Assembly: GCF_014205765.1 (NCBI RefSeq)
Contig: NZ_JACIIZ010000007.1
Coordinates: forward strand, 62,001-126,000
Direction of reading: 5' to 3'
Origin: Nitrospirillum iridis
GTDB taxonomy: Bacteria; Pseudomonadota; Alphaproteobacteria; Azospirillales; Azospirillaceae
DNA: 64,000 nucleotides
Shown here one piece after another: positions 38,019 through 46,577 of the stretch (positions within the stretch are counted from its first letter, which is position 1; every line of letters begins with the position of its first letter). Under the pieces are notes generated by a model, which saw nothing but the letters and a program-made list of their open reading frames with translations, searched no databases and was not told the origin of the DNA. The translations under genes were made by a program, and so were the position numbers.

Positions 38019-38993
38019 TCAGCTATGCAGGACTTCCACTGTCAGATGGGACAGGGAGGGGAGGGTCGACAGACGGGCCCGGTAATAACCGGCATCACGC
38101 TGTGTGCCGGCGAGGATGGAGACGATGGCGCCCAGATGACCGGGCCCCAAGCGCCAGACATGCAGGTCCGCCAGCTGGTCCCCCTCTGCCGCCACGGTGC
38201 GGCGGATGCTGTCAGCCACCCCCGTGTCCGGCGCCATATCCAGCAGAATGCGGCCCGTATCCCGCACCAGACCATAGGCCCAGTTGCCGATGACCAAGGC
38301 GCCCACGACACCCATCACCGGGTCCATCCACAGCCAGCCGAAATAGCGGCCAGCCAGCAGCCCGGCGATGGCCAGGACGGAAATGGCGGCGTCGGCGGCC
38401 ACATGCACATAGGCCGCCCGCATGTTGTGGTCGCGGTGGGCATGGTGATGATGAGCATGATCATGGCCGTGGTGGGCATGTCCGTGATCGTGATGTCCAT
38501 GATCATGCCCGGCATGGTCGTGGCCGTCCCCGCCCAGCATCCAGGCGCTGGCCAAGTTCACCACCAGGCCGACGACGGCGATCGGGATGGCTTGGTCGAA
38601 ATCGATCGCCACGGGATGGACCAGGCGCGCCGCCGCCTCATAGCCGATCAGCAGGGCGATCATCGCGAGGATGATGGCGCTGCAGAAACCGCCCAGGTCG
38701 CCCATCTTGCCGGTGCCGAAAACAAACCGGGGGTCGTTGGCGCGCCGGCGGGCGTAGGTGTAGGCGATGGCGGCGATCAGCAGGGCGCCGGCGTGGGTCG
38801 ACATATGCAGGCCGTCGGCCACCAGGGCGAGGGAGCCGTAGAGGCTGCCGCCCACGATCTCCACAATCATCATCACGGCGCACAGCGCGATGACGCCCCA
38901 GGTGCGCCGTTCATTGCGCTGGTGGCGGGCGCCCAGGAAAACGTGGGGGTGGCCAAGGGACGGATGCGGGTGAGCGGTGTGAGTGGGGGTCAT
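38019..38993 (-). CDS. dmeF: Cation diffusion facilitator, DmeF type (Co/Ni efflux)
   Basis: 324-aa inner-membrane metal/proton antiporter. Six membrane spans are expected; the metal-site helices carry VADGLHMSTHAGALL (helix 2) and HVAADAAISVLAI (helix 5). A cytosolic loop at about residues 150-190 holds a dense His/Asp repeat (HDHAGHDHGHHDHGHAHH), typical of DmeF proteins. The His-rich N-terminus (HTAHPHPSLGHPH) is also usual. dmeR ends 10 bp upstream, so the pair is an operon repressed by DmeR until Co or Ni is bound. The long upstream extension of the frame is discarded because ATG 38993 begins the conserved His-rich start. Confidence 0.92.
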   Translation of the reverse strand: MTPTHTAHPHPSLGHPHVFLGARHQRNERRTWGVIALCAVMMIVEIVGGSLYGSLALVADGLHMSTHAGALLIAAIAYTYARRRANDPRFVFGTGKMGDLGGFCSAIILAMIALLIGYEAAARLVHPVAIDFDQAIPIAVVGLVVNLASAWMLGGDGHDHAGHDHGHHDHGHAHHGHDHAHHHHAHRDHNMRAAYVHVAADAAISVLAIAGLLAGRYFGWLWMDPVMGVVGALVIGNWAYGLVRDTGRILLDMAPDTGVADSIRRTVAAEGDQLADLHVWRLGPGHLGAIVSILAGTQRDAGYYRARLSTLPSLSHLTVEVLHS

Positions 38994-39003
38994 GGGGCCG
39001 GTC

Positions 39004-39270
39004 TCACAAATACTTGGTGATTTCCGCCATCTCAGCCAGGCGGGCGCGGGTCTCATCGGGCAGGGGGCCGGTCGCCTCTTCGAGGTGATGCTCGATGTGG
39101 TGCAGCACCAGGGCGACCTTGGCCTTGTCCACGGCGCGGACCACGGCCTGCAGCTGCTGGGCGATGGTCAGGGCGTCGCGCCCTTCCTCCACCATCTGCA
39201 CGATCTTGGCGAAATGGCCTTGGGCGCGCTTCAGGCGGTTCAGGATGTCGGGGGTGGTGGCATGGGTCAT
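39004..39270 (-). CDS. dmeR: RcnR/FrmR-family metal-sensing repressor (DmeR type)
   Basis: 88-aa all-helical repressor. The family core is ILNRLKRAQGHFAKIVQMVEEG, QQLQAVVRAVDKAKVALV and HHIEHHLEE. His3 and the HHxxHH cluster (57, 58, 61, 62) match known ligand positions, but the usual cysteine at the start of helix 2 is alanine here (GRDALTIAQQ), and the protein has no cysteine. The pattern favours Co/Ni over formaldehyde or copper sensing. The start is the ATG just below a G/C-tract palindrome that should be its operator. Confidence 0.88.
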   Translation of the reverse strand: MTHATTPDILNRLKRAQGHFAKIVQMVEEGRDALTIAQQLQAVVRAVDKAKVALVLHHIEHHLEEATGPLPDETRARLAEMAEITKYL

Positions 39271-39281
39271 GCCTTGACTCC

Positions 39282-39300
39282 TATCCCCCCGGGGGGGATA
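39282..39300. promoter_or_regulatory. DmeR operator
   Basis: Perfect inverted repeat TATCCCCCC-G-GGGGGGATA, 12 bp upstream of dmeR. The G/C-tract flanked by AT steps is the known operator form for the RcnR/CsoR/DmeR family. Confidence 0.82.
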
Positions 39301-39333
39301 AGTCAAACCCCGCTGACCGGAGTTTATCGAGCG

Positions 39334-39510
39334 ATGTGTTGCCGCGCCGCCGTTGAGAAGACTTATCGCCAGATGCGGGCGTCGGGGGCGCCGGATCAGC
39401 ACGCCTATGAGGCGGCCCTGGTCCTCTATCGCTATAACCATCCGGAGGACGCGGTGCCGGTGGCGGAAGCCGCGGTGGCGCTATGGACCGGGCACAGCCG
39501 GATGCAGTAG
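39334..39510 (+). CDS. Possible small hypothetical protein
   Basis: 58-aa frame divergent from dmeR: MCCRAAVEKTYRQMRASG, then EAALVLYRYNHPEDAVPVAE, ending in AVALWTGHSRMQ. It looks protein-like (amphipathic helices, balanced composition) and has a weak GAG site. I do not recognise it; it could be chance. Confidence 0.4.
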   Translation: MCCRAAVEKTYRQMRASGAPDQHAYEAALVLYRYNHPEDAVPVAEAAVALWTGHSRMQ

Positions 39511-39537
39511 GACGCGGCACGACGAGGGGCGGATCCC

Positions 39538-39555
39538 GCGGTCGAATTTGACCGC
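39538..39555. promoter_or_regulatory. Inverted repeat upstream of ada
   Basis: GCGGTC-GAATTT-GACCGC, perfect 6-bp arms, 66 bp before ada. Operator-like; no consensus Ada box was found here. Confidence 0.35.
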
Positions 39556-39620
39556 AAGACCCGGGATGTCGGGGGGATCGCCTGGGGGTACATCAGGGGC
39601 AGGACGACACCCATATCAGG

Positions 39621-40727
39621 ATGACGATCATGCTCCCCGGTGCCATGCCGACCGCCGCCAACACCTCCCCGCGCCCCACCGCCGCCGATGCCGATCCCCG
39701 CTGGCAGTTCCTGCTGGTCCGGGATGCGGCACAGGACGGGCGCTTCGTCTATTCGGTGAAGACCACCGGCGTCTATTGCCGGCCTTCCTGCCCCTCGCGT
39801 CTGGCCAAGCCCACGAACGTCGCCTTCCACGACAGTTGCGCTGAGGCGGAGCGCGCGGGCTTCCGCCCCTGCAAGCGCTGCAAGCCCGACCAAGCGCAGG
39901 GGTTTGCCCAGCGCCAGGCCCAGTTGGTGGCCGACGCCTGCCGCGCCATCGAGACGGCGGAGGACGCTCCCGGCCTGGAGGAGCTGGCGAGCCAGGCCGG
40001 ACTCAGCCCCCATCACTTCCACCGTGTCTTCAAGGCCGTCACCGGCGTGACGCCCAAGGCCTATGCCATCGCCCATCGGGCCCGGCGGGTGCGGGACGAG
40101 TTGGCCCGTCCTGGGGCAACCGTCACCACGGCGCTCTATGATGCCGGCTTCAACGCCAGCAGCCGCTTCTACGAGGCGGCCGACGGGGTGCTGGGCATGC
40201 GGCCCGGCGACTATCGCGCCGGTGGGACCAATGCCGACATTCGTTTCGCCGTGGCCCAGTGCAGCCTGGGCGCCCTCCTGGTGGCGCGCAGCGACCGTGG
40301 CATCTGCGCCATCACCCTGGGCGATGATCCCGACATCCTGGTGCGCGAGTTGCAGGACCGCTTCCCCAGGGCGCGGCTGACGGGCGATGACCCCGCCTTC
40401 GATGCCCAGGTGGCCCAGGTGGTTGGCTTCGTCGAAGCGCCGCGCCTGGGGCTGGACCTGCCCCTGGATGTACGGGGCACCGCCTTCCAGCAGCGGGTGT
40501 GGCAGGCCCTGCGCGCCATCCCCGCCGGGGAGACGGCCAGCTATGCCCAGGTGGCGGCAAGCATCGGCGCGCCCAAGGCAGTCCGCGCCGTGGCCCAGGC
40601 CTGCGCCGCTAACCCCGTCGCCGTCGCCGTTCCTTGTCATCGCGTGGTGCGGACCGACGGTGCCCTGTCCGGCTACCGCTGGGGGGTGGAACGCAAGCGC
40701 ACCCTGCTGGGGCGGGAGCGGGCATGA
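39621..40727 (+). CDS. ada: Bifunctional transcriptional activator / DNA repair protein Ada
   Basis: 368-aa adaptive-response protein with all three parts. The N-terminal zinc domain has Cys53, Cys57, Cys84 and Cys87 (GVYCRPSCPSR, FRPCKRCKP); one of these accepts methyl from phosphotriesters. An AraC-type helix-turn-helix region follows (LEELASQAGLSPHHFHRVFK, ALYDAGFNASSRFYE). The C-terminal O6-methylguanine methyltransferase domain has PCHRVVRTDG with Cys339. Methylation of the first domain is known to turn Ada into an activator. The next gene overlaps by 4 bp. ATGs at codons 4 and 9 are alternative starts. Confidence 0.94.
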   Translation: MTIMLPGAMPTAANTSPRPTAADADPRWQFLLVRDAAQDGRFVYSVKTTGVYCRPSCPSRLAKPTNVAFHDSCAEAERAGFRPCKRCKPDQAQGFAQRQAQLVADACRAIETAEDAPGLEELASQAGLSPHHFHRVFKAVTGVTPKAYAIAHRARRVRDELARPGATVTTALYDAGFNASSRFYEAADGVLGMRPGDYRAGGTNADIRFAVAQCSLGALLVARSDRGICAITLGDDPDILVRELQDRFPRARLTGDDPAFDAQVAQVVGFVEAPRLGLDLPLDVRGTAFQQRVWQALRAIPAGETASYAQVAASIGAPKAVRAVAQACAANPVAVAVPCHRVVRTDGALSGYRWGVERKRTLLGRERA

Positions 40728-41455
40728 TGGACGGCCCTCTCGCCGAAAATGATGGCAATGCCATCATCGCCAGCTATGACTGGTCCGCGCTTTCCGCCGA
40801 ATTGGACGCGTACGGTTGTGCCGTACTGCCCAATCTGCTCGATCCCGCCGCCTGCCGCGACCTGGCCAGCCTGTACGCGCAGGAACAGGGATTCCGCAGC
40901 CGGGTGGTCATGGGGCGGCACGGCTTCGGCAGGGGGGAGTACAAATACTGGGCCTATCCGCTGCCGGCGCCGGTACAGGCATTGCGCAGCGGCCTTTACC
41001 CCCGGCTGGCGGTCATCGCCAACCGATGGAACCAGCGTCTGGGCCTGGAGGTGCGCTATCCCGGCACCCATGCCGATTTCCTGGCGCTGTGCCATGAGAC
41101 GGGCCAGGGGCGGCCCACCCCCCTGCTGCTGCAATACGGGCCCGGTGACTACAACTGCCTGCATCAGGATCTGTATGGGGAAAAGGTGTTCCCCTTGCAG
41201 GTGGCGGTCCTGCTGTCGGAACCCGGCCGGGACTTCACGGGCGGGGAGTTCGTGATCACCGAACAGCGCCCGCGCCTGCAGTCGCGGGCGGAGGTGGTGC
41301 CCCTGCGTCAGGGCGACGCCGTCATCTTCGCCGTCCAGCACCGGCCGGTGGCGGGCAGCCGGGGCACCTACCGGGTCACCCTGCGCCACGGCGTCAGTCG
41401 TGTCCGTTCCGGCCACCGCCACACCCTGGGCATCATCTTCCACGACGCGCTTTGA
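40724..41455 (+). CDS. 2OG-Fe(II) oxygenase (DUF2086 / Oxygenase-NA family), in operon with ada
   Basis: 243-aa dioxygenase-like protein. The iron-binding HxD is in NCLHQDLYGEKVFPLQ, the distal histidine is probably in SGHRHTLGIIFHDA, and RGTYRVTLRHGVSR is the expected 2-oxoglutarate arginine region. The segment LCHETGQGRPTPLLLQYGPG is strongly conserved in this family as I know it. It overlaps ada by ATGA, so it is translated from the same message and expected to be induced by alkylation damage. It is not AlkB by sequence, though the pairing suggests a repair or detoxification role; the substrate is unknown. Confidence 0.87.
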   Translation: MMDGPLAENDGNAIIASYDWSALSAELDAYGCAVLPNLLDPAACRDLASLYAQEQGFRSRVVMGRHGFGRGEYKYWAYPLPAPVQALRSGLYPRLAVIANRWNQRLGLEVRYPGTHADFLALCHETGQGRPTPLLLQYGPGDYNCLHQDLYGEKVFPLQVAVLLSEPGRDFTGGEFVITEQRPRLQSRAEVVPLRQGDAVIFAVQHRPVAGSRGTYRVTLRHGVSRVRSGHRHTLGIIFHDAL

Positions 41456-41467
41456 CCGGCCTGCGGG

Positions 41468-42460
41468 TCAACTCGGGCTCGCCACTTTCACCTGGCCGCT
41501 GACGATGGCCTGCCGGGCACGGGCGACGGCGTCGACAATGGCCGGTGTCCAGACGGCGCGGTTGTCGGCGTCCACCACCACATCCACCCCGCCCTCCTTC
41601 AAGCCCAGGCGCGAAACGCCGGCCTTGAAGGTCTGGGTGCGGCCGGCCTCGAAGGCGCGGTCGATGGCTACATCCAGCCGCTTGACCATGGAGGTCAGCA
41701 TGCGGCCGGGATAGAGATAGTTCTGATTGCTGTCCACCCCCACACCCAAGGCCCCCTTGGCGTGCCCGATGTCCAGGGCGCCCAGGCCGGAGACGCCGGC
41801 GGCGGGGAACAGCACGTCGGCATTGTGGCGCAGCATCTCACGGGCGATTTCGGACGCGGCGAAGGGGTCGGAAAAGCCCTTCGGGTCGGCGGCCACCAGG
41901 CCGGTCAGCACCGTGGCGTCGTGGCGGGTGTCCTTGACGCCCTGGGCGTACCCCTTCTCGAAGCGTTCGATCACCGCCGCCGGCATGCCGCCGATAAAGC
42001 CCACCGTGCCGCTTTTGCTCGCCAGTGCCGCCGCCACCCCCACGAGGTAGGAGCCTTCGTTCTCGGCGAACAGGACCGAGGCGACGTTGGCACCGGGCAC
42101 GACCCCATCGAACAGGGTGAAGCGTACGTCCGTATGCTGGGGCGCGAAGGCGGCCAAGGCCGTCTGAAAACGGAAACCGATCAGCGCCACGTCGGTGCAG
42201 CCGGCGGTGACGGCGGCCTGAAGGGCGCCGGGATAGGCGTCCTCGCCCCCCGGTTCGAACTCGGCCACGGCCACGCCGGTCTTCTGGGCGAAGGTCTGGC
42301 TGCCGTCATAGGCCATCTCGTTGAAGCTTTTGTCGAACTTGCCGGCCTCGGTATAAACGACGCAGGGTTTGAACGACGCGGCGCTGGCAGTGCTGGCGTT
42401 GCCAGCAAAAAAGGCGATCGTCAGCGCGATGGGGGCCAGCAGGGATGATGGGCGGATCAT
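41468..42460 (-). CDS. BMP-family (PnrA/Med-like) periplasmic ligand-binding protein
   Basis: 330-aa binding protein of the basic-membrane-protein family, whose characterised members bind nucleosides or purines. The signal peptide ends ASTASA; the mature protein has VVYTEAGKFDKSFNEMAYDG near the start, a hinge region FAENEGSYLVGVAAALAS and the late GVGVDSNQNYLYPGRMLTSM. The ATG at 42460 is preceded by GAGGAGA, better than a GTG at 42475 that overlaps the chemoreceptor stop. No ABC permease or ATPase is adjacent; instead it is the second gene after a chemoreceptor. Confidence 0.87.
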   Translation of the reverse strand: MIRPSSLLAPIALTIAFFAGNASTASAASFKPCVVYTEAGKFDKSFNEMAYDGSQTFAQKTGVAVAEFEPGGEDAYPGALQAAVTAGCTDVALIGFRFQTALAAFAPQHTDVRFTLFDGVVPGANVASVLFAENEGSYLVGVAAALASKSGTVGFIGGMPAAVIERFEKGYAQGVKDTRHDATVLTGLVAADPKGFSDPFAASEIAREMLRHNADVLFPAAGVSGLGALDIGHAKGALGVGVDSNQNYLYPGRMLTSMVKRLDVAIDRAFEAGRTQTFKAGVSRLGLKEGGVDVVVDADNRAVWTPAIVDAVARARQAIVSGQVKVASPS

Positions 42461-42471
42461 GGCGTCTCTCC

Positions 42472-44601
42472 TCACGCGGCGACATCGGTGGCGCGAACCT
42501 GGCCCAGGAAGCGGCGCACCGCCTCGTCCAGCCGGGCGGCTTGGGCAGCCAACCCTTCAGCACTCTGGCGCACCTGCCCGGCCGACTCCCCGGTGGACAA
42601 GGCGGCGGTGTGCACGCGGCCGATGGTGTTGTTGACCTCCTCCACGCCCTGGGCGGCTTCGCTGATCGACCGGCTGATCTCGGCCGTGGCGGCGTTCTGC
42701 TCCTCCACCGCGGCGGCGATGGTGCTGGACACCTGGCTCAGCTGGACGATGGTGCCGCCGATCTGGCGGATGGAGTCGACGACAGCGCCCACGGCGTCGC
42801 GCACGGCGGCGACCTCACCGGCGATGTCGCCCGTGGCCTTCGATGTCTGACCCGCCAGGCTTTTCACCTCGGAGGCCACGACGGCGAAGCCCTTGCCGGC
42901 CGCCGCGGCCCGCGCCGCCTCGATGGTGGCGTTCAGGGCCAGCAGGTTGGTCTGGCCGGCGATATCGTCGATCAGGCGGGTGACGCTACCGATACGCTCC
43001 GCGGCACCCGTCAGGCGCTCCACCATGTCGGCCGCGCCATCGGCCTCCTCATTGGCGCGCTGGGAGATGGTGATCGCCTGTTGCAGCTGGCCGCTGATTT
43101 CCTGCACCGACAGGGACAGTTGCTCGGTGGCGCCGGCCACGGTCTGGGTGTTGCGCGACGCCGCCTCGCTGGACAAGGCCACGCTGTTCGCCTGGTCGGC
43201 GGTGTCGTCGGCCGACCGTCCCATGCTGTGCGACAGGGCGGTCATCTGATCGGCCGCGTCCACCAGCGCTGTGATGATGCCCCCCACCGATTGTTCAAAG
43301 CTGTCGGCCATGGCCGCCATGGCGGCGCGGCGATGCGCCGCCGCTTCCCGCCGCTCGGCCGCCAGCTGCGCCTCATGGTCGCGTACCTGCACGGCGTTGG
43401 CGCGGAAGACGGTGACGGTGCGCGCCATTTCGGCGATCTCGTCGCTGCCGCGGGTGTCGATCTCGACGGTCAGATCGCCACCGGCCAGGGCCAGCATGCT
43501 GCGTGACAGATGGGCGACGCGGCCGGCGATGCTGCGGCCGACATAAAAGACGGCGACCCCCACCGCGATGGTGACGCCGGCCAGGCCAGAAGCCACCAGC
43601 AGGCCGCGGGCGAAGGACACCACGGCCTCCAGCGCCTTGGCCTTGGTGCGCACCTCCGCCTGGGTATCGGCGCCCAGTTCGGCGCCCAGCTTCTGTACCC
43701 GGGCGGCGATGGCAGCACTTTGGTGCAGCAGGCCGGCGCCCTGGTCCTGGGCGTCGGCCAGGCGGCTCTTCATCACGGCCAGGCCGCCGGCGGTGATATC
43801 GCCAAAACCCGGCGCGGCCGGCGTGGGCGTCCCCAACGCCGCGTGGGTCATGATGTCCAGGCTGTCGGCGACGGTGGCGCGCACGTCCGCCGGCAGAACG
43901 GACTCGGTGGCGCGCAGGTGCTGCAGGGCGGATGCCAGGGCGGCCTTCGCCATCGCGGGATCCTGGCCGGCCACGGCTGGCGTGGCCAACAGGGCGGCGA
44001 AGGACTGCACCTCCGCCAAGGCGGACAACAGCGCCGGGCTGGGGCTGCGGGCCAGCGCCGCCATCAAGGCGCCCTGGGCCCGGGTGTTGGCCTGGGCCGC
44101 CGCCGTCTCATCGGCGGCCACCGCCTGGCGCAGGCGCCAGCGGGCATCCTCGGCGCCGTTCAGCACCTGCAGCAATGCCGAGAAACGGCCGCCGAGGACG
44201 CGCAGCTCTTCCAACTGCGGCGTCTGGCCCAGCTGGGCGTTGGCCTGGCGCAGGGCGTCGTTGAAGGCCTTCTCCGCCACGGTCAACCCCTTGCGCGTGG
44301 CCTGCGCCTCCTCCGGCGTGGTGGCGATGGAGGCATCCATGGAGGTGCCGGCCAGCCCTTCGGCCGCGCGGGTCAGGGCGTCCAGCGTGTCCAGCCGGGG
44401 CAAGGTCTCATCGACGATGGCGTTCAGCGTGCTGTCCACGCGGGCATAGGTCAGCCAGCTCTGGCCGGTGATGACCAGCATGGCCAGGATGATGGCGCCA
44501 AAGGCCAGGCCCAGGCGCGCGGCCAAGCCCAGGCGCCGGTTGCCCGCCCGCGGCTCCCGGGCGTTCCGCATGCGTATAGGCGCTATTGTTAAGGCTGCCA
44601 T
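42472..44601 (-). CDS. Methyl-accepting chemotaxis protein
   Basis: 709-aa chemoreceptor. One membrane span at about 27-48, a large mainly helical periplasmic domain (about 50-325), a second span at about 330-355, HAMP at about 355-410 and a cytoplasmic signalling hairpin with the tip [21 protein letters not shown]. Adaptation helices carry Ala/Glu/Gln-rich pairs ([19 protein letters not shown]). The sensor domain is longer than a 4-helix bundle and shows no PAS or Cache signature I recognise. The BMP protein gene overlaps its stop, so the two are translated together and may form a receptor-ligand-carrier pair. GGAG lies upstream of the start. Confidence 0.9.
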   Translation of the reverse strand: MAALTIAPIRMRNAREPRAGNRRLGLAARLGLAFGAIILAMLVITGQSWLTYARVDSTLNAIVDETLPRLDTLDALTRAAEGLAGTSMDASIATTPEEAQATRKGLTVAEKAFNDALRQANAQLGQTPQLEELRVLGGRFSALLQVLNGAEDARWRLRQAVAADETAAAQANTRAQGALMAALARSPSPALLSALAEVQSFAALLATPAVAGQDPAMAKAALASALQHLRATESVLPADVRATVADSLDIMTHAALGTPTPAAPGFGDITAGGLAVMKSRLADAQDQGAGLLHQSAAIAARVQKLGAELGADTQAEVRTKAKALEAVVSFARGLLVASGLAGVTIAVGVAVFYVGRSIAGRVAHLSRSMLALAGGDLTVEIDTRGSDEIAEMARTVTVFRANAVQVRDHEAQLAAERREAAAHRRAAMAAMADSFEQSVGGIITALVDAADQMTALSHSMGRSADDTADQANSVALSSEAASRNTQTVAGATEQLSLSVQEISGQLQQAITISQRANEEADGAADMVERLTGAAERIGSVTRLIDDIAGQTNLLALNATIEAARAAAAGKGFAVVASEVKSLAGQTSKATGDIAGEVAAVRDAVGAVVDSIRQIGGTIVQLSQVSSTIAAAVEEQNAATAEISRSISEAAQGVEEVNNTIGRVHTAALSTGESAGQVRQSAEGLAAQAARLDEAVRRFLGQVRATDVAA

Positions 44602-45016
44602 GGCTCCGTCCCTTCCCGATGCGGTTGGTAGAGGCCTGGGTGCCGTGATTCCCCGTTCCCATCCGGGCGGGTTTCAGACCCGTCCCGTCCCCATGCCTGC
44701 GGCCGGTCGCCCCTTGGCCCCCCAAAAGGCCGGACGGACGCCCCCGCAGTCATAGGAAATCTTGATGATCACTGTGTGACAATCCGGGGTGCGGACAAAG
44801 AAAAAACTGACCATATGGTCAGGTCGCCCCCTATCCCTCCGGCGGGCGCCCATCGGGGCGGCAAACAGCGGATTCTTTAGGCAGAATCAGGGGGAGCGAA
44901 ACGGGCTGAAGCCAGCGGATACGCTGGGAAATGCGACGTATATTGGATACAGGCCGGCGCCGGGCTCATCGCCCGCGGGCAGGGGGGCGACTCGGGGGGG
45001 AAGAGCTAGGCCGGGA
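44602..45016. other. Non-coding region with palindrome plus T run
   Basis: No gene is supported. The perfect 16-bp palindrome CTGACCATATGGTCAG at 44807-44822 is followed on the minus strand by TTTTTT (44806-44801). It may be an intrinsic terminator for the small gene at 45017 or an operator for the chemoreceptor gene. Confidence 0.45.
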
Positions 45017-45226
45017 TCAGTGGAAGCGACCGCTGCGGGTGGACTGGACCACCATGTCCAGGCCCGCGCGCAGCACGACCATCTGGTCGAAGGACAGACC
45101 GGTGAGGGCCAGCAGGGCGGGCAGCAAGGCCCGGGCCCGTGTGCTGAGCGTGTTCATCACCGCCGCGCGATTGGGGAGAACCGGGGTCGAACGGCCGGCG
45201 CAGGTCAGGCAAAGCGTGGTCATCAT
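45017..45226 (-). CDS. Small hypothetical protein
   Basis: 69-aa protein with a strong site AAAGGAGA 4-5 bp before the ATG at 45226, the main support. It has a polar, Cys-containing N-terminus (CLTCAG), a hydrophobic segment LLPALLALTGLSFDQMVVLR and a short basic end. I do not recognise it. The hydrophobic part is too short for a confident membrane span. Confidence 0.5.
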   Translation of the reverse strand: MMTTLCLTCAGRSTPVLPNRAAVMNTLSTRARALLPALLALTGLSFDQMVVLRAGLDMVVQSTRSGRFH

Positions 45227-45529
45227 CGTCTCCTTTCCTGGCGTCGGGTCCTGCGGCGGGGCAGCGGGGGCTCGGGGGCCGGGGTATCTGGCGTGGTTGA
45301 TGTCGAATTTATATTTCTGGAACGACTTTAGCGATAGTTGGGCAAATCGGCATTCCGCGTTCCATTGCTGGAACAATGCACGAAAGAGAGGGCGGCTATT
45401 GCCGCTTGAACCTGCCCGGCACCGGCCATAAATCGAACGCAATGGCAGCGTTGTATCAACGTGCCTGACCCCCTGGCTGTGACGGTTCCCAGCGGGGCCA
45501 TGCTGTTTTCGATGAACAGGAATTCCGGT
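45227..45529. other. Divergent intergenic region
   Basis: Non-coding, with a locally AT-rich patch (45303-45345). GTTCCA-TTGC-TGGAAC at 45359-45374 is a perfect inverted repeat, and a further TGGAAC occurs at 45318-45323. A shared operator for the two flanking genes is possible; no clear promoter was assigned. Confidence 0.35.
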
Positions 45530-46207
45530 ATGCGACGCCTTTCCTTCCGCGCCCTTTGCTCCCTGACCTTGGCGGCCACGGTCGCCTTCACCGCCGCCGC
45601 GGTTCCGGCCCTGGCGCAGGACCGTTGGGACGACCATCGGGGGGACGACCATCGGGGGGACGACCATCGGGGAGACGATCACCATCGCGATGATCGCCGC
45701 TGGGACGGTCGTCGGGGGGATGACCACCGCGGGCCCTGGGCGCCGCAGTACGGTCATTTCCGTGACCATGACGTCTTCGTCTATGGCCGTGGGCCGGTCA
45801 TCGTTCCGGAATTCCGGCGGCACATGTACCGCGACGTTGTGGTCCTGCGGCCCTTCGGCGTCTACTACACCGGCTACGGCCACTATTACCGCGACGTGGA
45901 CGCCTATCGCTGGCTGGGCCTGACCGCCATCACGCTGACGCTGCTGGACAGTCTGGCCGAACAGCAGCAGCGCGCGCTGGAGGATGCGCAGATCCGCGCG
46001 ACCATGGCGCCGGTGGGCCAGCCCATCGTCTGGAACGACGGCAATGCCAGTGGTGCTGTGACCACGCTGCGGGATGGCCACACCACCGACGGCCAGTACT
46101 GCCGCGAGTTCCAGCAGGACGTCACCATCGGCGGCCAGACCCAGCAGGCCTACGGCACCGCCTGCCAGCAGCCGGACGGCGCCTGGCGCGTCGTCGCGGA
46201 CAACTGA
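45530..46207 (+). CDS. Secreted Asp/His/Arg-repeat protein with surface-antigen-like C-terminus
   Basis: 225-aa exported protein. The signal peptide (MRRLSFRALCSLTLAATVAF onward) ends PALAQ. A charged repeat region follows (about residues 32-62) built from DDHRG units, then a Tyr-rich core (FGVYYTGYGHYYRDVDAYRW), and finally the tail QYCREFQQDVTIGGQTQQAY and GTACQQPDGAWRV. The tail is shared with the protein at 29311-29769. The His/Asp repeat could bind metal. The ATG at 45530 has AGGA upstream; an ATG six codons earlier lacks one. Function unknown. Confidence 0.72.
   Translation: MRRLSFRALCSLTLAATVAFTAAAVPALAQDRWDDHRGDDHRGDDHRGDDHHRDDRRWDGRRGDDHRGPWAPQYGHFRDHDVFVYGRGPVIVPEFRRHMYRDVVVLRPFGVYYTGYGHYYRDVDAYRWLGLTAITLTLLDSLAEQQQRALEDAQIRATMAPVGQPIVWNDGNASGAVTTLRDGHTTDGQYCREFQQDVTIGGQTQQAYGTACQQPDGAWRVVADN
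45629..45673 (+). repeat. 15-bp tandem repeat inside the secreted-protein gene
   Basis: Three copies of GACGACCATCGGGGG (last copy with one mismatch), each encoding DDHRG, followed by degenerate copies to about 45730. In-frame, so copy-number change would alter the protein length without frameshift. Confidence 0.85.
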
Positions 46208-46577
46208 TCGGGTGGACCCCAGCCCCGGCGGCGGCGGCCCCGTTGCGGGGGCTGTCGCCGGGGCCCGGATGCCCGGGCGACAGGTTGTCGTCCGCCTTCG
46301 CGTATAAAGCAGACAGTTGCCGTTCTGCGGGCGACAGGTCGAGTCTGCGAAAACTTGCGCTAAACGAGCCCAAGTATTTAAGGTGCTGCATGTCCTGGGC
46401 GATGGGCCCCGACAGCGCCGCCTCGCAGCCCGACCTTTCAGCCATGGTCCCGCGGAACCGGGTTATCCCTGTAACCCCAGCGGGATGCGTATCGGCATGT
46501 CCTCCATCGCTCTGTCGGAAACTTCATCCTCCCGTGGCGGTCCCCATCGCTCCGGGTTCTGGCAGGGAGGTGGCGGG
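46208..46577. other. Intergenic region before the glycan locus
   Basis: No gene is supported. GC-rich inverted segments just after 46220 may terminate the upstream gene. No reliable promoter for the glycosyltransferase was identified. Confidence 0.3.

Noticed and set aside
39511-39620. Ada box upstream of ada
   Set aside because: No match to the AAAGCGCA-type box was found; only an unrelated inverted repeat at 39538-39555.
45315-45374. LexA-type SOS box (GTTC-N7-GTTC or GAAC-N7-GAAC) near TGGAAC repeats
   Set aside because: The spacing and orientation do not fit; the elements form a GTTCCA/TGGAAC inverted repeat instead.
44789-45431. Plus-strand frames at 44789-45331 and 44931-45431
   Set aside because: They overlap each other and the better-supported minus-strand 69-aa gene, show no start signals and have Arg/Gly-rich products.
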